A DNA stretch of 64,000 bases from Pseudomonas japonica (GCF_013522925.1 NZ_JAAMQU010000013.1:1-64000); one strand, 5' to 3'. Positions 42,102-51,299 are shown, counted from the stretch's first letter. The notes: generated from the letters alone by a model not told the origin. Numbers and translations: made by a program.

Positions 42102-42770
42102 TCAATTGGGCGCACGGTACAGCCCGTGCGCCTCGATGTAGGCCAATACCGCGTCTGGCACCAGATAACGAACCGACTTGCCGCTGGCCAGCAGCTGACG
42201 GATCTGGGTAGCGGACACCGCCAGGGGTGTCTGCCAGACGAAAGCAATGCTTCCCGCCGGGCCCTTGAGGCCGGATGGGGAGCTGACCGCGCGGGCGCCC
42301 AGCAGGTTACGCAAGGCGTCGGGCGGTTCGCTGTCGGCGTCCGGGCGCTGCAACACAATGATGTGGCAGTGCCAGAGCAGCTCCTCCCAGCGGTGCCAGC
42401 CCGGTAGCCCGCAAAAGGCATCCCAGCCCACCAGCAGAAACAGCTGATCACCGGTGGCAAGTTCGGCGCGCACGGCTTCCAGGGTTTCGATGGTATAGGA
42501 CGGCCGCTCACGCAGCAGCTCTCGACCATCCACCTGAAGCGTAGCGACACCCTGCACCGCCTGTTGCACCATGGCCAGCCGTTGCTCGGGGCTGACCTGA
42601 GGCCGGCCGCGGTGCGGTGGGCGAGCATTGGGCACCAGCCTCAACTCGCTCAGCACCAGCATGTCGGCCACCTCGAGCGCACTGCGCAGATGGCCGATAT
42701 GCACCGGATCGAACGTGCCTCCCAGCAACCCGATCCGGCGGGGGCTTGCGCCCTGTGCCTTGTCACTCAA
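42102..42770 (-). CDS. nadD: Nicotinate-nucleotide adenylyltransferase
   Basis: This 222-residue enzyme makes deamido-NAD from nicotinate mononucleotide and ATP. The nucleotidyltransferase motif GLLGGTFDPVHIGHLRSA is at the N-terminus, LVPNARPPHR follows, and the second motif is VSATQIRQLLASGKSVRYLVP near the end, quoted as SATQIRQLLASGKSVRYLV. The ATG overlaps the proA stop (ATGA). It is upstream of rsfS with a 54-bp gap. Confidence 0.95.
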   Translation of the reverse strand: MSDKAQGASPRRIGLLGGTFDPVHIGHLRSALEVADMLVLSELRLVPNARPPHRGRPQVSPEQRLAMVQQAVQGVATLQVDGRELLRERPSYTIETLEAVRAELATGDQLFLLVGWDAFCGLPGWHRWEELLWHCHIIVLQRPDADSEPPDALRNLLGARAVSSPSGLKGPAGSIAFVWQTPLAVSATQIRQLLASGKSVRYLVPDAVLAYIEAHGLYRAPN

Positions 42771-44041
42771 TGGGCGTTCGACTCGCCACGCAACTGGCCA
42801 TCGCCAATCACTACGTATTTTTCGCAGGTGAGCCCTTCGAGGCCAACCGGGCCACGGGCATGCAGCTTATCCGTGGAAATGCCGATTTCTGCGCCAAGGC
42901 CATATTCGAAGCCGTCGGCAAAGCAGGTTGGCGCGTTGAGCATGACCGACGCCGAATCCACCTCGGCCATGAACCGGCGGGATTCGCCCTGGTGCTCGGT
43001 GACAATGGCATCGGTGTGGTGCGAACCGTAGTGGTTGATATGCTCGATGGCCTGATCCAGCCCGTTGACGACCCGAATTGAAAGAATGGGCGCCAGGTAT
43101 TCGGTTTGCCAGTCCTGTTCGGTGGCAGGCAGTGCGTCGATCAGGGCGCGGGTACGCTCGCAGCCACGCAGCTCCACACCCTCTTCGCGCAATTGCGCGG
43201 CCATGGCCGGGAGAAACGCGGCAGCCACGGTGGCATCCACCAGCAACGTTTCCATCGCGCCACAGATGCCATAACGGTACGTCTTGGCGTTGAAGGCGAT
43301 GCGCTGCGCTTTGGCCAGGTCGGCGTGGGCAGCAACATACACATGGCAGATGCCGTCCAGGTGCTTGATGACCGGCACACGGGCGTCGCGGCTGATACGC
43401 TCGATCAGGCCGCGGCCGCCACGGGGCACGATGATGTCCACGTACTCGGGCATGGTGATGAGCGCGCCGACGGCGGCGCGGTCGGTGGTTTCCACTACCT
43501 GCACCACTGCCGCGGGAAGCCCGGCAGCCTCCAGCCCCTGGCTGACGCAAGCGGCGATGGCCCGGTTGGAATGGATGGCTTCGGAGCCGCCGCGCAGAAT
43601 GGTCGCGTTGCCCGACTTCAGGCACAGGCTGGCGGCATCGATGGTCACGTTGGGGCGGGATTCGTAGATGATCCCCACCACACCCAGCGGCACGCGCATC
43701 TTGCCGACCTGTATGCCCGATGGCCGATAGCTCATGTCACGAATGGCGCCGACCGGGTCGGGCAGCGCCGCGACCTGGCGCAACCCGGCGATCATGCCGT
43801 CGATGCGGGCCGGCGTGAGCGCGAGGCGATCGACCAGCGCGGGTTCCAGCCCACTGGCACGGGCGGCGTCCAGATCCAGCTGATTGGCCGTGGCCAGCGA
43901 CTCGCGAGCGGCGTGCAGCGCGTCGGCGGTAGCGAGCAGGGCCTGGTTCTTCTGGCGGGTGCTCGCGCGCGCGATGACCCGCGCAGCGTCGCGCGCGGCG
44001 TGCCCGAGGCGTTGCATGTAGTCGAGGACGGGCTCAGTCAT
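42767..44041 (-). CDS. proA: Gamma-glutamyl phosphate reductase
   Basis: This 424-residue NADPH enzyme reduces glutamyl-5-phosphate to the semialdehyde in proline synthesis. Conserved segments are VPLGVVGIIYESRPNVT, ATILRGGSEAIHSNRA, and the active-site Cys region YRYGICGAMETLLVD near residue 260. ATG 44041 gives the family N-terminus MTEPVLDYMQRLG; the frame is open to 44218. It begins the long minus-strand series and is divergent from mpg. Confidence 0.95.
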   Translation of the reverse strand: MTEPVLDYMQRLGHAARDAARVIARASTRQKNQALLATADALHAARESLATANQLDLDAARASGLEPALVDRLALTPARIDGMIAGLRQVAALPDPVGAIRDMSYRPSGIQVGKMRVPLGVVGIIYESRPNVTIDAASLCLKSGNATILRGGSEAIHSNRAIAACVSQGLEAAGLPAAVVQVVETTDRAAVGALITMPEYVDIIVPRGGRGLIERISRDARVPVIKHLDGICHVYVAAHADLAKAQRIAFNAKTYRYGICGAMETLLVDATVAAAFLPAMAAQLREEGVELRGCERTRALIDALPATEQDWQTEYLAPILSIRVVNGLDQAIEHINHYGSHHTDAIVTEHQGESRRFMAEVDSASVMLNAPTCFADGFEYGLGAEIGISTDKLHARGPVGLEGLTCEKYVVIGDGQLRGESNAH

Positions 44042-44206
44042 GATTCCACGGCTTGGAAAAGAGGAAAGCCGCTGATTATAGCTGCGACGGATAGCGACTA
44101 ACAGCGGCGCCGGGCAGATGGTTACAAACAACCGCCCTCGGGGCGCTGAAACCTTTCCCACGGGCTTGCTATCATCTGGGTTCATTCCATCGGCCGTATT
44201 GGTGAT

Positions 44207-44884
44207 ATGCCCTCTCACGCTCCTTTGCCCGACTCATTCTTCGACCGCGATGCACAGCTTGTAGCCCGCGAGCTGCTGGGCAAGGTCATCCGTCATCGCC
44301 AGGGCGATCACTGGCTGGCCGCACGCATCATCGAGACCGAGGCTTACTATCAGGCTGAAAAAGGCAGCCATTCCTCCCTGGGCTACACCGAAAGCCGCAG
44401 GGCCATGTTTCTCGATGGCGGTCACATTTACATGTACTACGCCCGGGGCGGTGACTCGCTGAACCTCAGTGCCCATGGCCCCGGCAACGCTGTACTGATC
44501 AAATCGGGTTTTCCCTGGGTGGATGACATCAGCGATGAAAACGCGCTTGCACGCATGACCCTCAACAATCCCGATGCCAGCGGCCAGCCCCGGCCACCCG
44601 AACGGTTATGCGCGGGGCAAACCTTGCTATGCCGGGCCTTGGGGCTGAAGGTTCCCATGTGGAACGCGCGGCGGTTCGATCCTCAGGGCCTTTACGTGGA
44701 AGACGTCGGTAACCAGGTACCGGTGGTGGTCCAGACCACGCGCCTGGGAATCCCCCTTGGCCGGGACGAGCATTTGCCCTACCGCTTCGTGGACGCCCAA
44801 TACGCTCGCTTCTGTACCCGGAACCCGCTGCGGCGGGGGCAAGTCGAAGGTCGCGACTATCAGCTGATTACTCAAGGACACTGA
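44207..44884 (+). CDS. mpg: DNA-3-methyladenine glycosylase (AAG/MPG type)
   Basis: This 225-residue base-excision enzyme of the AAG fold removes alkylated purines. It starts with DSFFDRDAQLVARELLGKVI and has the catalytic Glu in ARIIETEAYYQAEKGSHS. The nearby HIYMYYARGGDSLNLSA segment contains the intercalating Tyr region. The protein keeps the family length of about 200-230 residues. Its ATG lies about 165 bp from proA, transcribed divergently. It ends 2 bp before the DedA-PAP2 fusion gene and may be co-transcribed with it. Confidence 0.93.
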   Translation: MPSHAPLPDSFFDRDAQLVARELLGKVIRHRQGDHWLAARIIETEAYYQAEKGSHSSLGYTESRRAMFLDGGHIYMYYARGGDSLNLSAHGPGNAVLIKSGFPWVDDISDENALARMTLNNPDASGQPRPPERLCAGQTLLCRALGLKVPMWNARRFDPQGLYVEDVGNQVPVVVQTTRLGIPLGRDEHLPYRFVDAQYARFCTRNPLRRGQVEGRDYQLITQGH

Positions 44885-44886
44885 CC

Positions 44887-46203
44887 ATGCACGCCTGGCT
44901 GGCCGAACTGAACCAATGGCTGGGCGCCAACCCCCAGTGGCTGGGAGCGACGATTTTTATCGTGGCTTGTATCGAATGCCTGGCCGTGGCCGGGCTTATA
45001 GTGCCGGGCACTGTCGCGCTGTTCGCAGTCTCGGCGCTGGCCGGGGGTGGCGCGCTCGGCCTGGGTGACACTTTGCTGCTCGGTTACGCCGGCGGGCTGT
45101 TGGGGGACGGGTTGTCCTATGCCATCGGCCGTGGCATGCACGAGAACATCCGGCGCTTGCCCGGCCTGCGCAGCCACCCTCAGTGGCTGGGCGGCGCCGA
45201 GACGTTCATTCAACGGTACGGCGTGGCGAGCTTGCTGGTAGGCCGCTTCATCGGCCCGTTGCGCCCCATGCTGCCGATGGTCGCGGGCATGCTCGAAATG
45301 CCACTGCCGCGGTTCATTCTGGTAAGCCTGGTGGCGGCCGCAGGGTGGTCCGTGGCGTACCTGCTGCCTGGCTGGATGACCGGCGCCGCCGTACGCTTGC
45401 CGCTACCGCCGGGCTTCTGGCCGCAGGCGGCGGTGGTAGTGATCGGCCTGCTGGTGCTTATTGGCCTGGCGGTGAACAGCAGCCTGCGTCGGCAGCCCAG
45501 CGCCACGGTCGTCACCAGCGCGGCAAGCTTCGTACTCATGCTTTCGGTGTTTTTGGGCTGGCCTTACCTGACTCATTTCGATGAGGGCCTGGTCACGCTG
45601 GTGCAGGAGCACCGCAGCGAACTGCTCGACCGTATCGTGGTGGCGGTCACTCGCCTGGGGGATTTCCGCACCCAGCTCTGCGTAGGCGTGCTGCTCACCA
45701 GCCTGCTGCTGGTGGCCCGGCACTGGCGGCATGCACTCTTTGCCGGCGGCGTGCTGCTGTGCACGGCGCTGGGCAATGGCACGCTGAAGTGGCTGTTTGC
45801 ACGCACGCGGCCAGAGGTGCTCAGCACCCCCCTGAGTACCTACAGCATGCCCAGTGGGCACAGCTCCGCGTCGTTTGCGTTCTTCCTGGTACTGGCGGTA
45901 CTGGCCAGCCGTGGGCAACCGCCGCGCATGCGCCTCACCTGGGTATTGATGGCGTGCATTCCCGCTTTGTCGATCGCATTGTCGCGGGTGTACCTGGGTG
46001 CCCACTGGCCGACCGACGTACTGGCGGGCGCCCTGCTGGCGGTGTTCGTGTGCGCCGCAGGGCTGGCCATCACACTACGGGTGCACCGCCTCGAGCCTTT
46101 GGGCTGGCGCACCTGGGTGCTGCTGCTGGTGCCATGCCTGCTGCTGTTTGCCTGGTTTACCTGGCATGACCTCGCCAATGCCCTGGCACGCTATGCGTAC
46201 TGA
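44887..46203 (+). CDS. DedA-PAP2 fusion membrane phosphatase
   Basis: This 438-residue membrane protein joins two domains. Residues 1-200 form a DedA/VTT domain (VAGLIVPGTVALFAVSALAGGG, GRFIGPLRPMLPMVAGMLEMP). Residues 225-438 form a PAP2 lipid phosphatase with the tripartite active site KWLFARTRPE, SMPSGHSSASFAFF and SRVYLGAHWPTDVLAG. DedA proteins flip undecaprenyl or phospholipids and PAP2 enzymes dephosphorylate C55-PP or phosphatidate, so recycling or lipid-head processing in the inner membrane is a reasonable inference. It directly follows mpg. Confidence 0.9.
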   Translation: MHAWLAELNQWLGANPQWLGATIFIVACIECLAVAGLIVPGTVALFAVSALAGGGALGLGDTLLLGYAGGLLGDGLSYAIGRGMHENIRRLPGLRSHPQWLGGAETFIQRYGVASLLVGRFIGPLRPMLPMVAGMLEMPLPRFILVSLVAAAGWSVAYLLPGWMTGAAVRLPLPPGFWPQAAVVVIGLLVLIGLAVNSSLRRQPSATVVTSAASFVLMLSVFLGWPYLTHFDEGLVTLVQEHRSELLDRIVVAVTRLGDFRTQLCVGVLLTSLLLVARHWRHALFAGGVLLCTALGNGTLKWLFARTRPEVLSTPLSTYSMPSGHSSASFAFFLVLAVLASRGQPPRMRLTWVLMACIPALSIALSRVYLGAHWPTDVLAGALLAVFVCAAGLAITLRVHRLEPLGWRTWVLLLVPCLLLFAWFTWHDLANALARYAY

Positions 46204-46230
46204 GCCATTGGCTCGCAAGCGCAGCGCCGG

Positions 46231-46821
46231 TCACGCCTGAAGGTCACCCTGCATCCGCTCGAGCAGCTCCTGGACCATCGCCAGGCGAATGGTAGGGTCG
46301 GTCATCTCAAGCAGGTCGAGCTTGTCCCGTTCGTCGAACGGCAGCAGGTACGCCAGGCGGTTGGCCAGGCCCTGCCGCCCGGTAGGCGTGCCACCGAGGT
46401 CCAGCGCAGCCACGAGTGGGTGGTCGGCCAGCGCGGACAATAGCGCGAGCAGGTCTTCGTCCTCTCCCTGCAGCGGCACATCGGGGTGCTCCTGCAGCCA
46501 ACTCACCTGCGCCAGGATCAATTGGTCCCGCTGCACCTCAACGCTTTCTACCTGAAAGCGGCGTCCGCCTTCGATACGGATGCCCAGCAGGCCGTTGTCC
46601 TGGCGCTGGAAGTCCAGCACCCGGGCCTCACAGCCGATTTCAGCATGGGCGCTGGCCGCTTCGCCAACCTCCCTGCCCTCCAGGATGCACACGATGCCAA
46701 AGCCTTCGCCTTGCTTCATGCACCGGCCGATCATGTCCAGGTAACGCGCTTCAAAAATCTGCAGGTCGAGCGTACACCCCGGAAACAATACGGTGTTGAG
46801 CGGAAATAACGGCAGCGTCAT
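46231..46821 (-). CDS. Lon substrate-binding-domain protein
   Basis: This 196-residue protein consists of the LON N-terminal (PUA-like) domain without ATPase or protease parts. The family start is LPLFPLNTVLFPGCTLDLQIFE. It continues with ARYLDMIGRCMKQGEGFGIV and a helical C-terminus (LANRLAYLLPFDERDKLDLL). Free-standing versions are conserved in Pseudomonas with unproven role. It is 11 bp downstream of lrgB on the same strand and could be expressed with lrgB and cidA. Confidence 0.88.
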   Translation of the reverse strand: MTLPLFPLNTVLFPGCTLDLQIFEARYLDMIGRCMKQGEGFGIVCILEGREVGEAASAHAEIGCEARVLDFQRQDNGLLGIRIEGGRRFQVESVEVQRDQLILAQVSWLQEHPDVPLQGEDEDLLALLSALADHPLVAALDLGGTPTGRQGLANRLAYLLPFDERDKLDLLEMTDPTIRLAMVQELLERMQGDLQA

Positions 46822-46832
46822 CAGGCTTTCCT

Positions 46833-47549
46833 CTATACGAACAGGCTAACGGCCAGGGGCAGGAATACCGCCGTGGCCAAACCCATCAAGCTCATGCCCA
46901 GCGCGGCGAACCCGCCACAGGTTTCGCCTTCCTGCAGGGCCACCGACGTGCCGACCGCATGGGATGTAAGCCCCAGCGCCATGCCGCGGGCTTCGGGTGC
47001 TTCGACCTTCAATAGCCGAAGAATTCCCGGCCCGAAGATCCCGCCGATCACCCCGGTGGTCAGAACGAACACCGCCGCGAGGGCGGGTACCCCGCCAATC
47101 TGGTCGGCTACCAGCATTGCGATGGGCGATGTAGCGGACTTCGGCGCCATGGTCATGAGGGTTTCGTGATCCGCCCCGAAGCACCACCCCAGCCATACGC
47201 CGGAAGCCGTTGCCACCACGCCACCCACCACAAGCGTGACAAGCGTGGGCCAGAGCAATTGGCGAATGCGCCGCAGATTAAGGAAAAGCGGCACCGCCAG
47301 GGCCACAGTGGCCGGGCCCAGCAAGGTGGCGAAGATCTCAGTACCTTGCCGGTACTGGGCATAACTCAAGCCACAGAGCAGCAGCACCGCCACCACCATC
47401 ACCATGGACAGCAGCACCGGTTGCAGAAACACCAGCCGCGTCCGCTCGTAGAGCGCCATCGCCAGCTGGTAAGCCGCAAGGGTAACGCCCATCCCGAACA
47501 AGGGATGGTGGGTGACGGCCGTGGCCGCGCCCTGCCAATCAAGCATCAT
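46833..47549 (-). CDS. lrgB: LrgB-family membrane protein
   Basis: This 238-residue protein has six to eight membrane helices and the LrgB signatures LGPATVALAVPLFLN, APKSATSPIAMLVADQIGG and ARGMALGLTSHAVGTSVALQ. CidB/LrgB proteins act with CidA/LrgA in murein-hydrolase control or metabolite export (pyruvate, glycolate). ATG 47549 is chosen with GAGG upstream. The gene start overlaps the cidA stop by 11 bp, so the two are coupled. Confidence 0.92.
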   Translation of the reverse strand: MMLDWQGAATAVTHHPLFGMGVTLAAYQLAMALYERTRLVFLQPVLLSMVMVVAVLLLCGLSYAQYRQGTEIFATLLGPATVALAVPLFLNLRRIRQLLWPTLVTLVVGGVVATASGVWLGWCFGADHETLMTMAPKSATSPIAMLVADQIGGVPALAAVFVLTTGVIGGIFGPGILRLLKVEAPEARGMALGLTSHAVGTSVALQEGETCGGFAALGMSLMGLATAVFLPLAVSLFV

Positions 47550-47916
47550 GGCCAAGGCCTCGCTCAGCGCGTCGCGCCTTGGCCGCGATCAGCCGGTTCA
47601 TCAGCCAGCCTGTAAGCCCCAGCGAGGCGACGACGGAAATACCAAGCGCGCCGATAATGGCCCAGAAGTGTTGAGCGATCAGCGACGCGTAGACCATTAC
47701 ACCCACGGCCGGCGGCACCAGCAGCAATGGCAGGTAGCGCAGCAGGCTGGAGGCCGCCAGCTCGACCGGCTCCGGTACTTCGCCCTGGTAGATCAGCCAC
47801 CCCAACAGGCACAACAAGCCAATGACTGGCCCGGGCAGCAAGGGCAGGAACAATTCGTGGATAGCCGTGCCAAACAACTGGAATACGATCAGCCAGGTCA
47901 GCCCTCTCAACAACAT
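47539..47916 (-). CDS. cidA: CidA/LrgA holin-like protein
   Basis: This 125-residue protein has four membrane helices and the LrgA-family features LFGTAIHELFLPLLPGPVIGLL and RYLPLLLVPPAVGVMVYASLI, quoted here as HELFLPLLPGPVIGLL and LLLVPPAVGVMVYASL. It is the partner of LrgB encoded next. ATG 47916 follows GGAGAGAGCG; longer readings to 48078 lack support. Divergent from the MaoC gene. Confidence 0.9.
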   Translation of the reverse strand: MLLRGLTWLIVFQLFGTAIHELFLPLLPGPVIGLLCLLGWLIYQGEVPEPVELAASSLLRYLPLLLVPPAVGVMVYASLIAQHFWAIIGALGISVVASLGLTGWLMNRLIAAKARRAERGLGHDA

Positions 47917-48076
47917 CGCTCTCTCCGTTATTCGGCAGCCCGTGATTCGGCGGGCATTATAGCCACGGCATCGGGTATTCATGGAGTGGATTGGGCCAGC
48001 CTTCGCTTGACCGTGCCAACGACCGCATGATGAGCTGCGGTGGTTGCCAACCCTGTCTTGCCTTCGGGATTCAACC

Positions 48077-48532
48077 ATGCGCTACGTACCCGCCGACCGT
48101 CTGGCGGACCATATTGGCCAGGAGCTGGGCTGCTCCGACTGGCTGACTATCGACCAGGCCCGGATCGATCTGTTCGCCGAAGCAACGGGCGACCACCAGT
48201 TCATCCACACCGACCCCGTCCGCGCCGCCGCTACCCCCTTCGGCACCACGATCGCCCACGGCTTTCTCACCCTGTCGCTGATCCCGCATCTGCTGGAGGG
48301 CATCATGGTGCTGCCGGAAGGCCTGAAGATGGTCGTCAACTATGGGCTTGAAGCGGTGCGCTTCATGCAGCCGGTGCCGGTGAATTCCCGCGTGCGCTTG
48401 CGCCTTGCGCTGGTAGAGGCCAGCGAGAAGCGACCGGGCCAATGGCTGCTACGCGCCCGGGCCACGCTGGAGATCGAAGGCCAGGAGAAGCCTGCGTATG
48501 TAGCCGAGCCGCTTTCCCTGTGTTTCGTCTGA
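48077..48532 (+). CDS. MaoC-family dehydratase ((R)-enoyl-CoA hydratase-like)
   Basis: This 151-residue hot-dog enzyme has the hydratase-2 motif FAEATGDHQFIHTDPVRAA near residue 34, with the catalytic Asp and His. TIAHGFLTLSLIPHLLE follows. Such proteins hydrate (R)-enoyl-CoA in fatty-acid or PHA metabolism; the substrate here is unknown. ATG 48077 is the start of conservation; a longer reading begins at 48044. It stands alone, 84 bp before the MORN-protease gene. Confidence 0.88.
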   Translation: MRYVPADRLADHIGQELGCSDWLTIDQARIDLFAEATGDHQFIHTDPVRAAATPFGTTIAHGFLTLSLIPHLLEGIMVLPEGLKMVVNYGLEAVRFMQPVPVNSRVRLRLALVEASEKRPGQWLLRARATLEIEGQEKPAYVAEPLSLCFV

Positions 48533-48616
48533 GCAGGCGCGTGTAAGGGCGGCTAAGGCTATATGCGACAACGGCTTGTGCGGCATACTCGGCGCTTCGA
48601 TTGCCCGGACCCTGTC

Positions 48617-50344
48617 ATGCGCTCACTCGTTCCACTTGCCCTGTGCCTGTTCCTTGCCGCTTGCGGCGAAGGTAAACCGCTGCTGCCTGCCGACGCCCGC
48701 CTGCCCGACGGCGGGCAATACCGGGGGGATGTTGTGGATGGTGTGCTTCAGGGCCAGGGCCGGGTGGATTACCCCAACGGCAGCTGGTACGCCGGCACCT
48801 TCAAGGATGGCCAGTGGAACGGCGCCGGTGAATGGCATGGGCCGAACGGTGAAATCTATCGCGGCGAATTCAGCCAAGGGTTGTTCGATGGCCAAGGCAC
48901 ACTGACCACGGGCGCAACCACGTATACAGGCGCCTTCAAGCGGGGCAAGCGCGAAGGTGAAGGATTTTTGAAAGAGCCGGGGCGTAGCTACCGCGGCGGC
49001 TTCCTGAATGACCAGTATGCCGGCGCAGGCCATCTCGACCTGGATGATGGCAGCACCTATCAGGGCGATTTCGAACGTGGCCAGCCCAATGGTGAAGGTG
49101 TGCGTACCGACGCCGACGGTAACCAGTTCAGCGGGCACTTCGTGGACGGCCAACTGGAAGGGCACGGCACCTTCAGCAACGGCGACGGGGACCAGTACAT
49201 CGGCGACTTTCACCATGGGCGCCTAGAGGGCCGTGGCCGTTATGAAACCCAGGCAGGGGATGTGTGGATCGGCCAGTTCAAGGAGGGTGCACCCAACGGG
49301 CCGGGGGATCTCTTCGCCAACGACGGTAGCCATTACCAGGGCGAGTTTGCCGACTGGCACTTCCATGGCGAGGGCCAGCTGGCTTCCGCGGACGGCAGCC
49401 TCTACACCGGGGGCTTCGTCAATGACGCCTATCAAGGCAAGGGCATTTTGGTGCTCGCGAACGGCAACCGCCAGGAAGGCTACTGGCTGGAAGGCCGGCG
49501 CGTACGTGATGAGCATGACCGTGCCCTGCCCGACCCGCTGGAACAAGGAATGCTCGCCCAGGGCGGCCTGCTGGAACGTGCCCTCGCGCGGGTGCCGAAC
49601 TCCAGCCCCACCGTTGAGCTCTATAGTTTGACGGTGGGCGGCGATGGGGAACAAAGCGTGTTCATGCGGGAAGCGGATTATGTGCATGACCTGCTGGCCA
49701 GCCGCTTTGGCGCGGTAGGTGGATTAACGCTTGTGAACCACCGGGACCACATGGTGGACCGGGTGATGGCCACCCGGGAAACCTTGGCCCGTGCAGTGCA
49801 AACCATTGCCCAACGCAGCGGCCCGGAAGACCTGGTGTTCATTTACCTCACCAGCCACGGCACGCCGGAGCATGAGTTGGTGCTGGAGCAACCCCGGCTG
49901 CAACTGGGTGACCTTTCTGCCCAGGACCTCGCCGTGTTGATGGCCCCTTTGAAAGACAGGGACAAGATCGTCGTGGTGTCTGCCTGTTATTCCGGGGGGT
50001 TCATTGAGCCGCTGAAAAACGAGCACACCTTGGTGATCACCGCCTCCCGGCCAGACCGAGTGTCCTTCGGCTGTTCCGAGGAGGCCGATTTCACCTACTT
50101 CGGCGATGCGTTGTTCGCCCAGGCCTTGACCGAAACCGATGACCTGCAAGCGGCTTTCGATCAGGCCAGCGCCATCGTGGCGCAACGCGAGCAGGCCGAG
50201 AATTTCGAACCCTCGGAGCCCCAGATGTGGGCGCCCAAGGGCGTTCTGACCCACTGGCACCGGTTACGCCAGCAACAGGCCAGCGCCGCGCTTCATAGCG
50301 GCGCCGACCATGGCACGCCATCGCAACCGGCCGCCAGCCACTGA
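48617..50344 (+). CDS. MORN-repeat lipoprotein with C-terminal C13 caspase-like protease
   Basis: This 575-residue protein is exported. The lipobox LAAC lies near residue 16, and the next residue is Gly, so outer-membrane sorting is expected. About twelve MORN repeats follow (YRGDV, YAGTF, YRGEF, YTGAF, YRGGF, YQGDF, FSGHF, YIGDF, WIGQF, YQGEF, YTGGF), spaced about 23 residues over residues 35-295. The C-terminal 240 residues are a peptidase-C13 (legumain/caspase-clan) domain with His in FIYLTSHGTPEHEL and Cys in VVVSACYSGGFIEPL. MORN repeats can bind lipids or proteins and could present the protease at the membrane. ATG 48617 fits the signal. Substrate and role are unknown. Confidence 0.88.
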   Translation: MRSLVPLALCLFLAACGEGKPLLPADARLPDGGQYRGDVVDGVLQGQGRVDYPNGSWYAGTFKDGQWNGAGEWHGPNGEIYRGEFSQGLFDGQGTLTTGATTYTGAFKRGKREGEGFLKEPGRSYRGGFLNDQYAGAGHLDLDDGSTYQGDFERGQPNGEGVRTDADGNQFSGHFVDGQLEGHGTFSNGDGDQYIGDFHHGRLEGRGRYETQAGDVWIGQFKEGAPNGPGDLFANDGSHYQGEFADWHFHGEGQLASADGSLYTGGFVNDAYQGKGILVLANGNRQEGYWLEGRRVRDEHDRALPDPLEQGMLAQGGLLERALARVPNSSPTVELYSLTVGGDGEQSVFMREADYVHDLLASRFGAVGGLTLVNHRDHMVDRVMATRETLARAVQTIAQRSGPEDLVFIYLTSHGTPEHELVLEQPRLQLGDLSAQDLAVLMAPLKDRDKIVVVSACYSGGFIEPLKNEHTLVITASRPDRVSFGCSEEADFTYFGDALFAQALTETDDLQAAFDQASAIVAQREQAENFEPSEPQMWAPKGVLTHWHRLRQQQASAALHSGADHGTPSQPAASH

Positions 50345-50360
50345 TAGCGCAGGAGGCACC

Positions 50361-51002
50361 ATGTACCTCACACCGCAAAATATCCTTATGGCGGGTGCCA
50401 CCGGCCTTACGGGTGAGCATTTGCTGGATCGGCTATTGAACGAGCCAACGGTGAGCCGGGTACTGGCGCCAACCCGTCGCCCGCTGGCAGAGCATGCCCG
50501 GCTGGAGAACCCGGTGGGCGAACTGGGCGCTTTGCTACCTACCCTTGAAGGGCCGGTGGATATCGCGTTCTCGTGCCTGGGCACGACCATCAAGCAAGCG
50601 GGCTCGCAGGAAGCGTTCCGAGCGATTGATCACGACCTTGTGATCGCATTCGCTCAGCGGGCCCGTGAGCTCGGCGCCCGCCACCTGCTGGTGGTTAGCG
50701 CCATCGATGCGGACCCAACGTCGTCCGTGTTCTACAGCCGCGTGAAGGGTGAGCTGGAGCTGGCGCTCAGAGAGCAGGACTGGCCACAACTGACCTTGGC
50801 ACGCCCTTCGATCCTGATCGGCAACCGTAGCGAACCCCGCCTGGCGGAACAGATCGCCGCCCCGCTCTCCCGGCTTATTCCGGGTAAATACCATGGGATC
50901 GAAGCCTGCCACCTGGCCCGCGCCCTGTGGCGGCTGGCGCTGGAGGAAGACAACGGCGTTCGGGTGGTGGAATCGGACGAGCTGCGCAAGCTGGGCCGAT
51001 AG
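50361..51002 (+). CDS. NAD(P)-binding oxidoreductase (HTATIP2/YbjT-like SDR)
   Basis: This 213-residue atypical short-chain dehydrogenase has the dinucleotide motif MAGATGLTGEHLL at the N-terminus. FSCLGTTIKQAGSQEAFRAID and VVSAIDADPTSSVFYSRVKGELE follow; the Tyr-x-x-x-Lys-like YSRVK lies near residue 130. Its substrate is not known. ATG 50361 follows a perfect AGGAGG. It follows the MORN-protease gene by 16 bp and may share its transcript. Confidence 0.88.
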   Translation: MYLTPQNILMAGATGLTGEHLLDRLLNEPTVSRVLAPTRRPLAEHARLENPVGELGALLPTLEGPVDIAFSCLGTTIKQAGSQEAFRAIDHDLVIAFAQRARELGARHLLVVSAIDADPTSSVFYSRVKGELELALREQDWPQLTLARPSILIGNRSEPRLAEQIAAPLSRLIPGKYHGIEACHLARALWRLALEEDNGVRVVESDELRKLGR

Positions 51003-51014
51003 GCGGGGGCGAGG

Positions 51015-51299
51015 TTACAGCCCGCCCTGGGCCTGGTAGCCGATCCCTAGCGTTGCCAGCAGAGAAAACGGCAACAGCACTGTATCCAGCAGGGCGCTGG
51101 CGGGCAAATCAGCGGCAGGCCAGGCCGGCGGCTCCGTGCCAAAGCGGTCCATTGCGCAGCAGCCGCCGTTCAGTGCATACAGGTCCAGTCGCGTACCGGC
51201 ATACACCAACGGCGCGCCGGGCTTGGCGGCGTCCAGGGTCTTGACGCTGGCGCAACCGGTGGCCAGCGCCAGCATCAATAACAGCCAGGTTTTATTCAT
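51015..51299 (-). CDS. YceK/YidQ-like lipoprotein
   Basis: This 94-residue protein has a signal peptide ending in the lipobox LATGC (Cys near residue 16). The YceK-type core follows (PLVYAGTRLDLYALNGGCCAM, LPASALLDTVLLPFSLLATLG, quoted ASALLDTVLLPFSLLATL). The Asp and Pro of the DTVLLPFSL helix are typical. The function is unknown. The ATG overlaps the end of ubiX (AATGATGAATAA), so it is coupled to ubiX. Convergent with the SDR gene. Confidence 0.8.
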   Translation of the reverse strand: MNKTWLLLMLALATGCASVKTLDAAKPGAPLVYAGTRLDLYALNGGCCAMDRFGTEPPAWPAADLPASALLDTVLLPFSLLATLGIGYQAQGGL

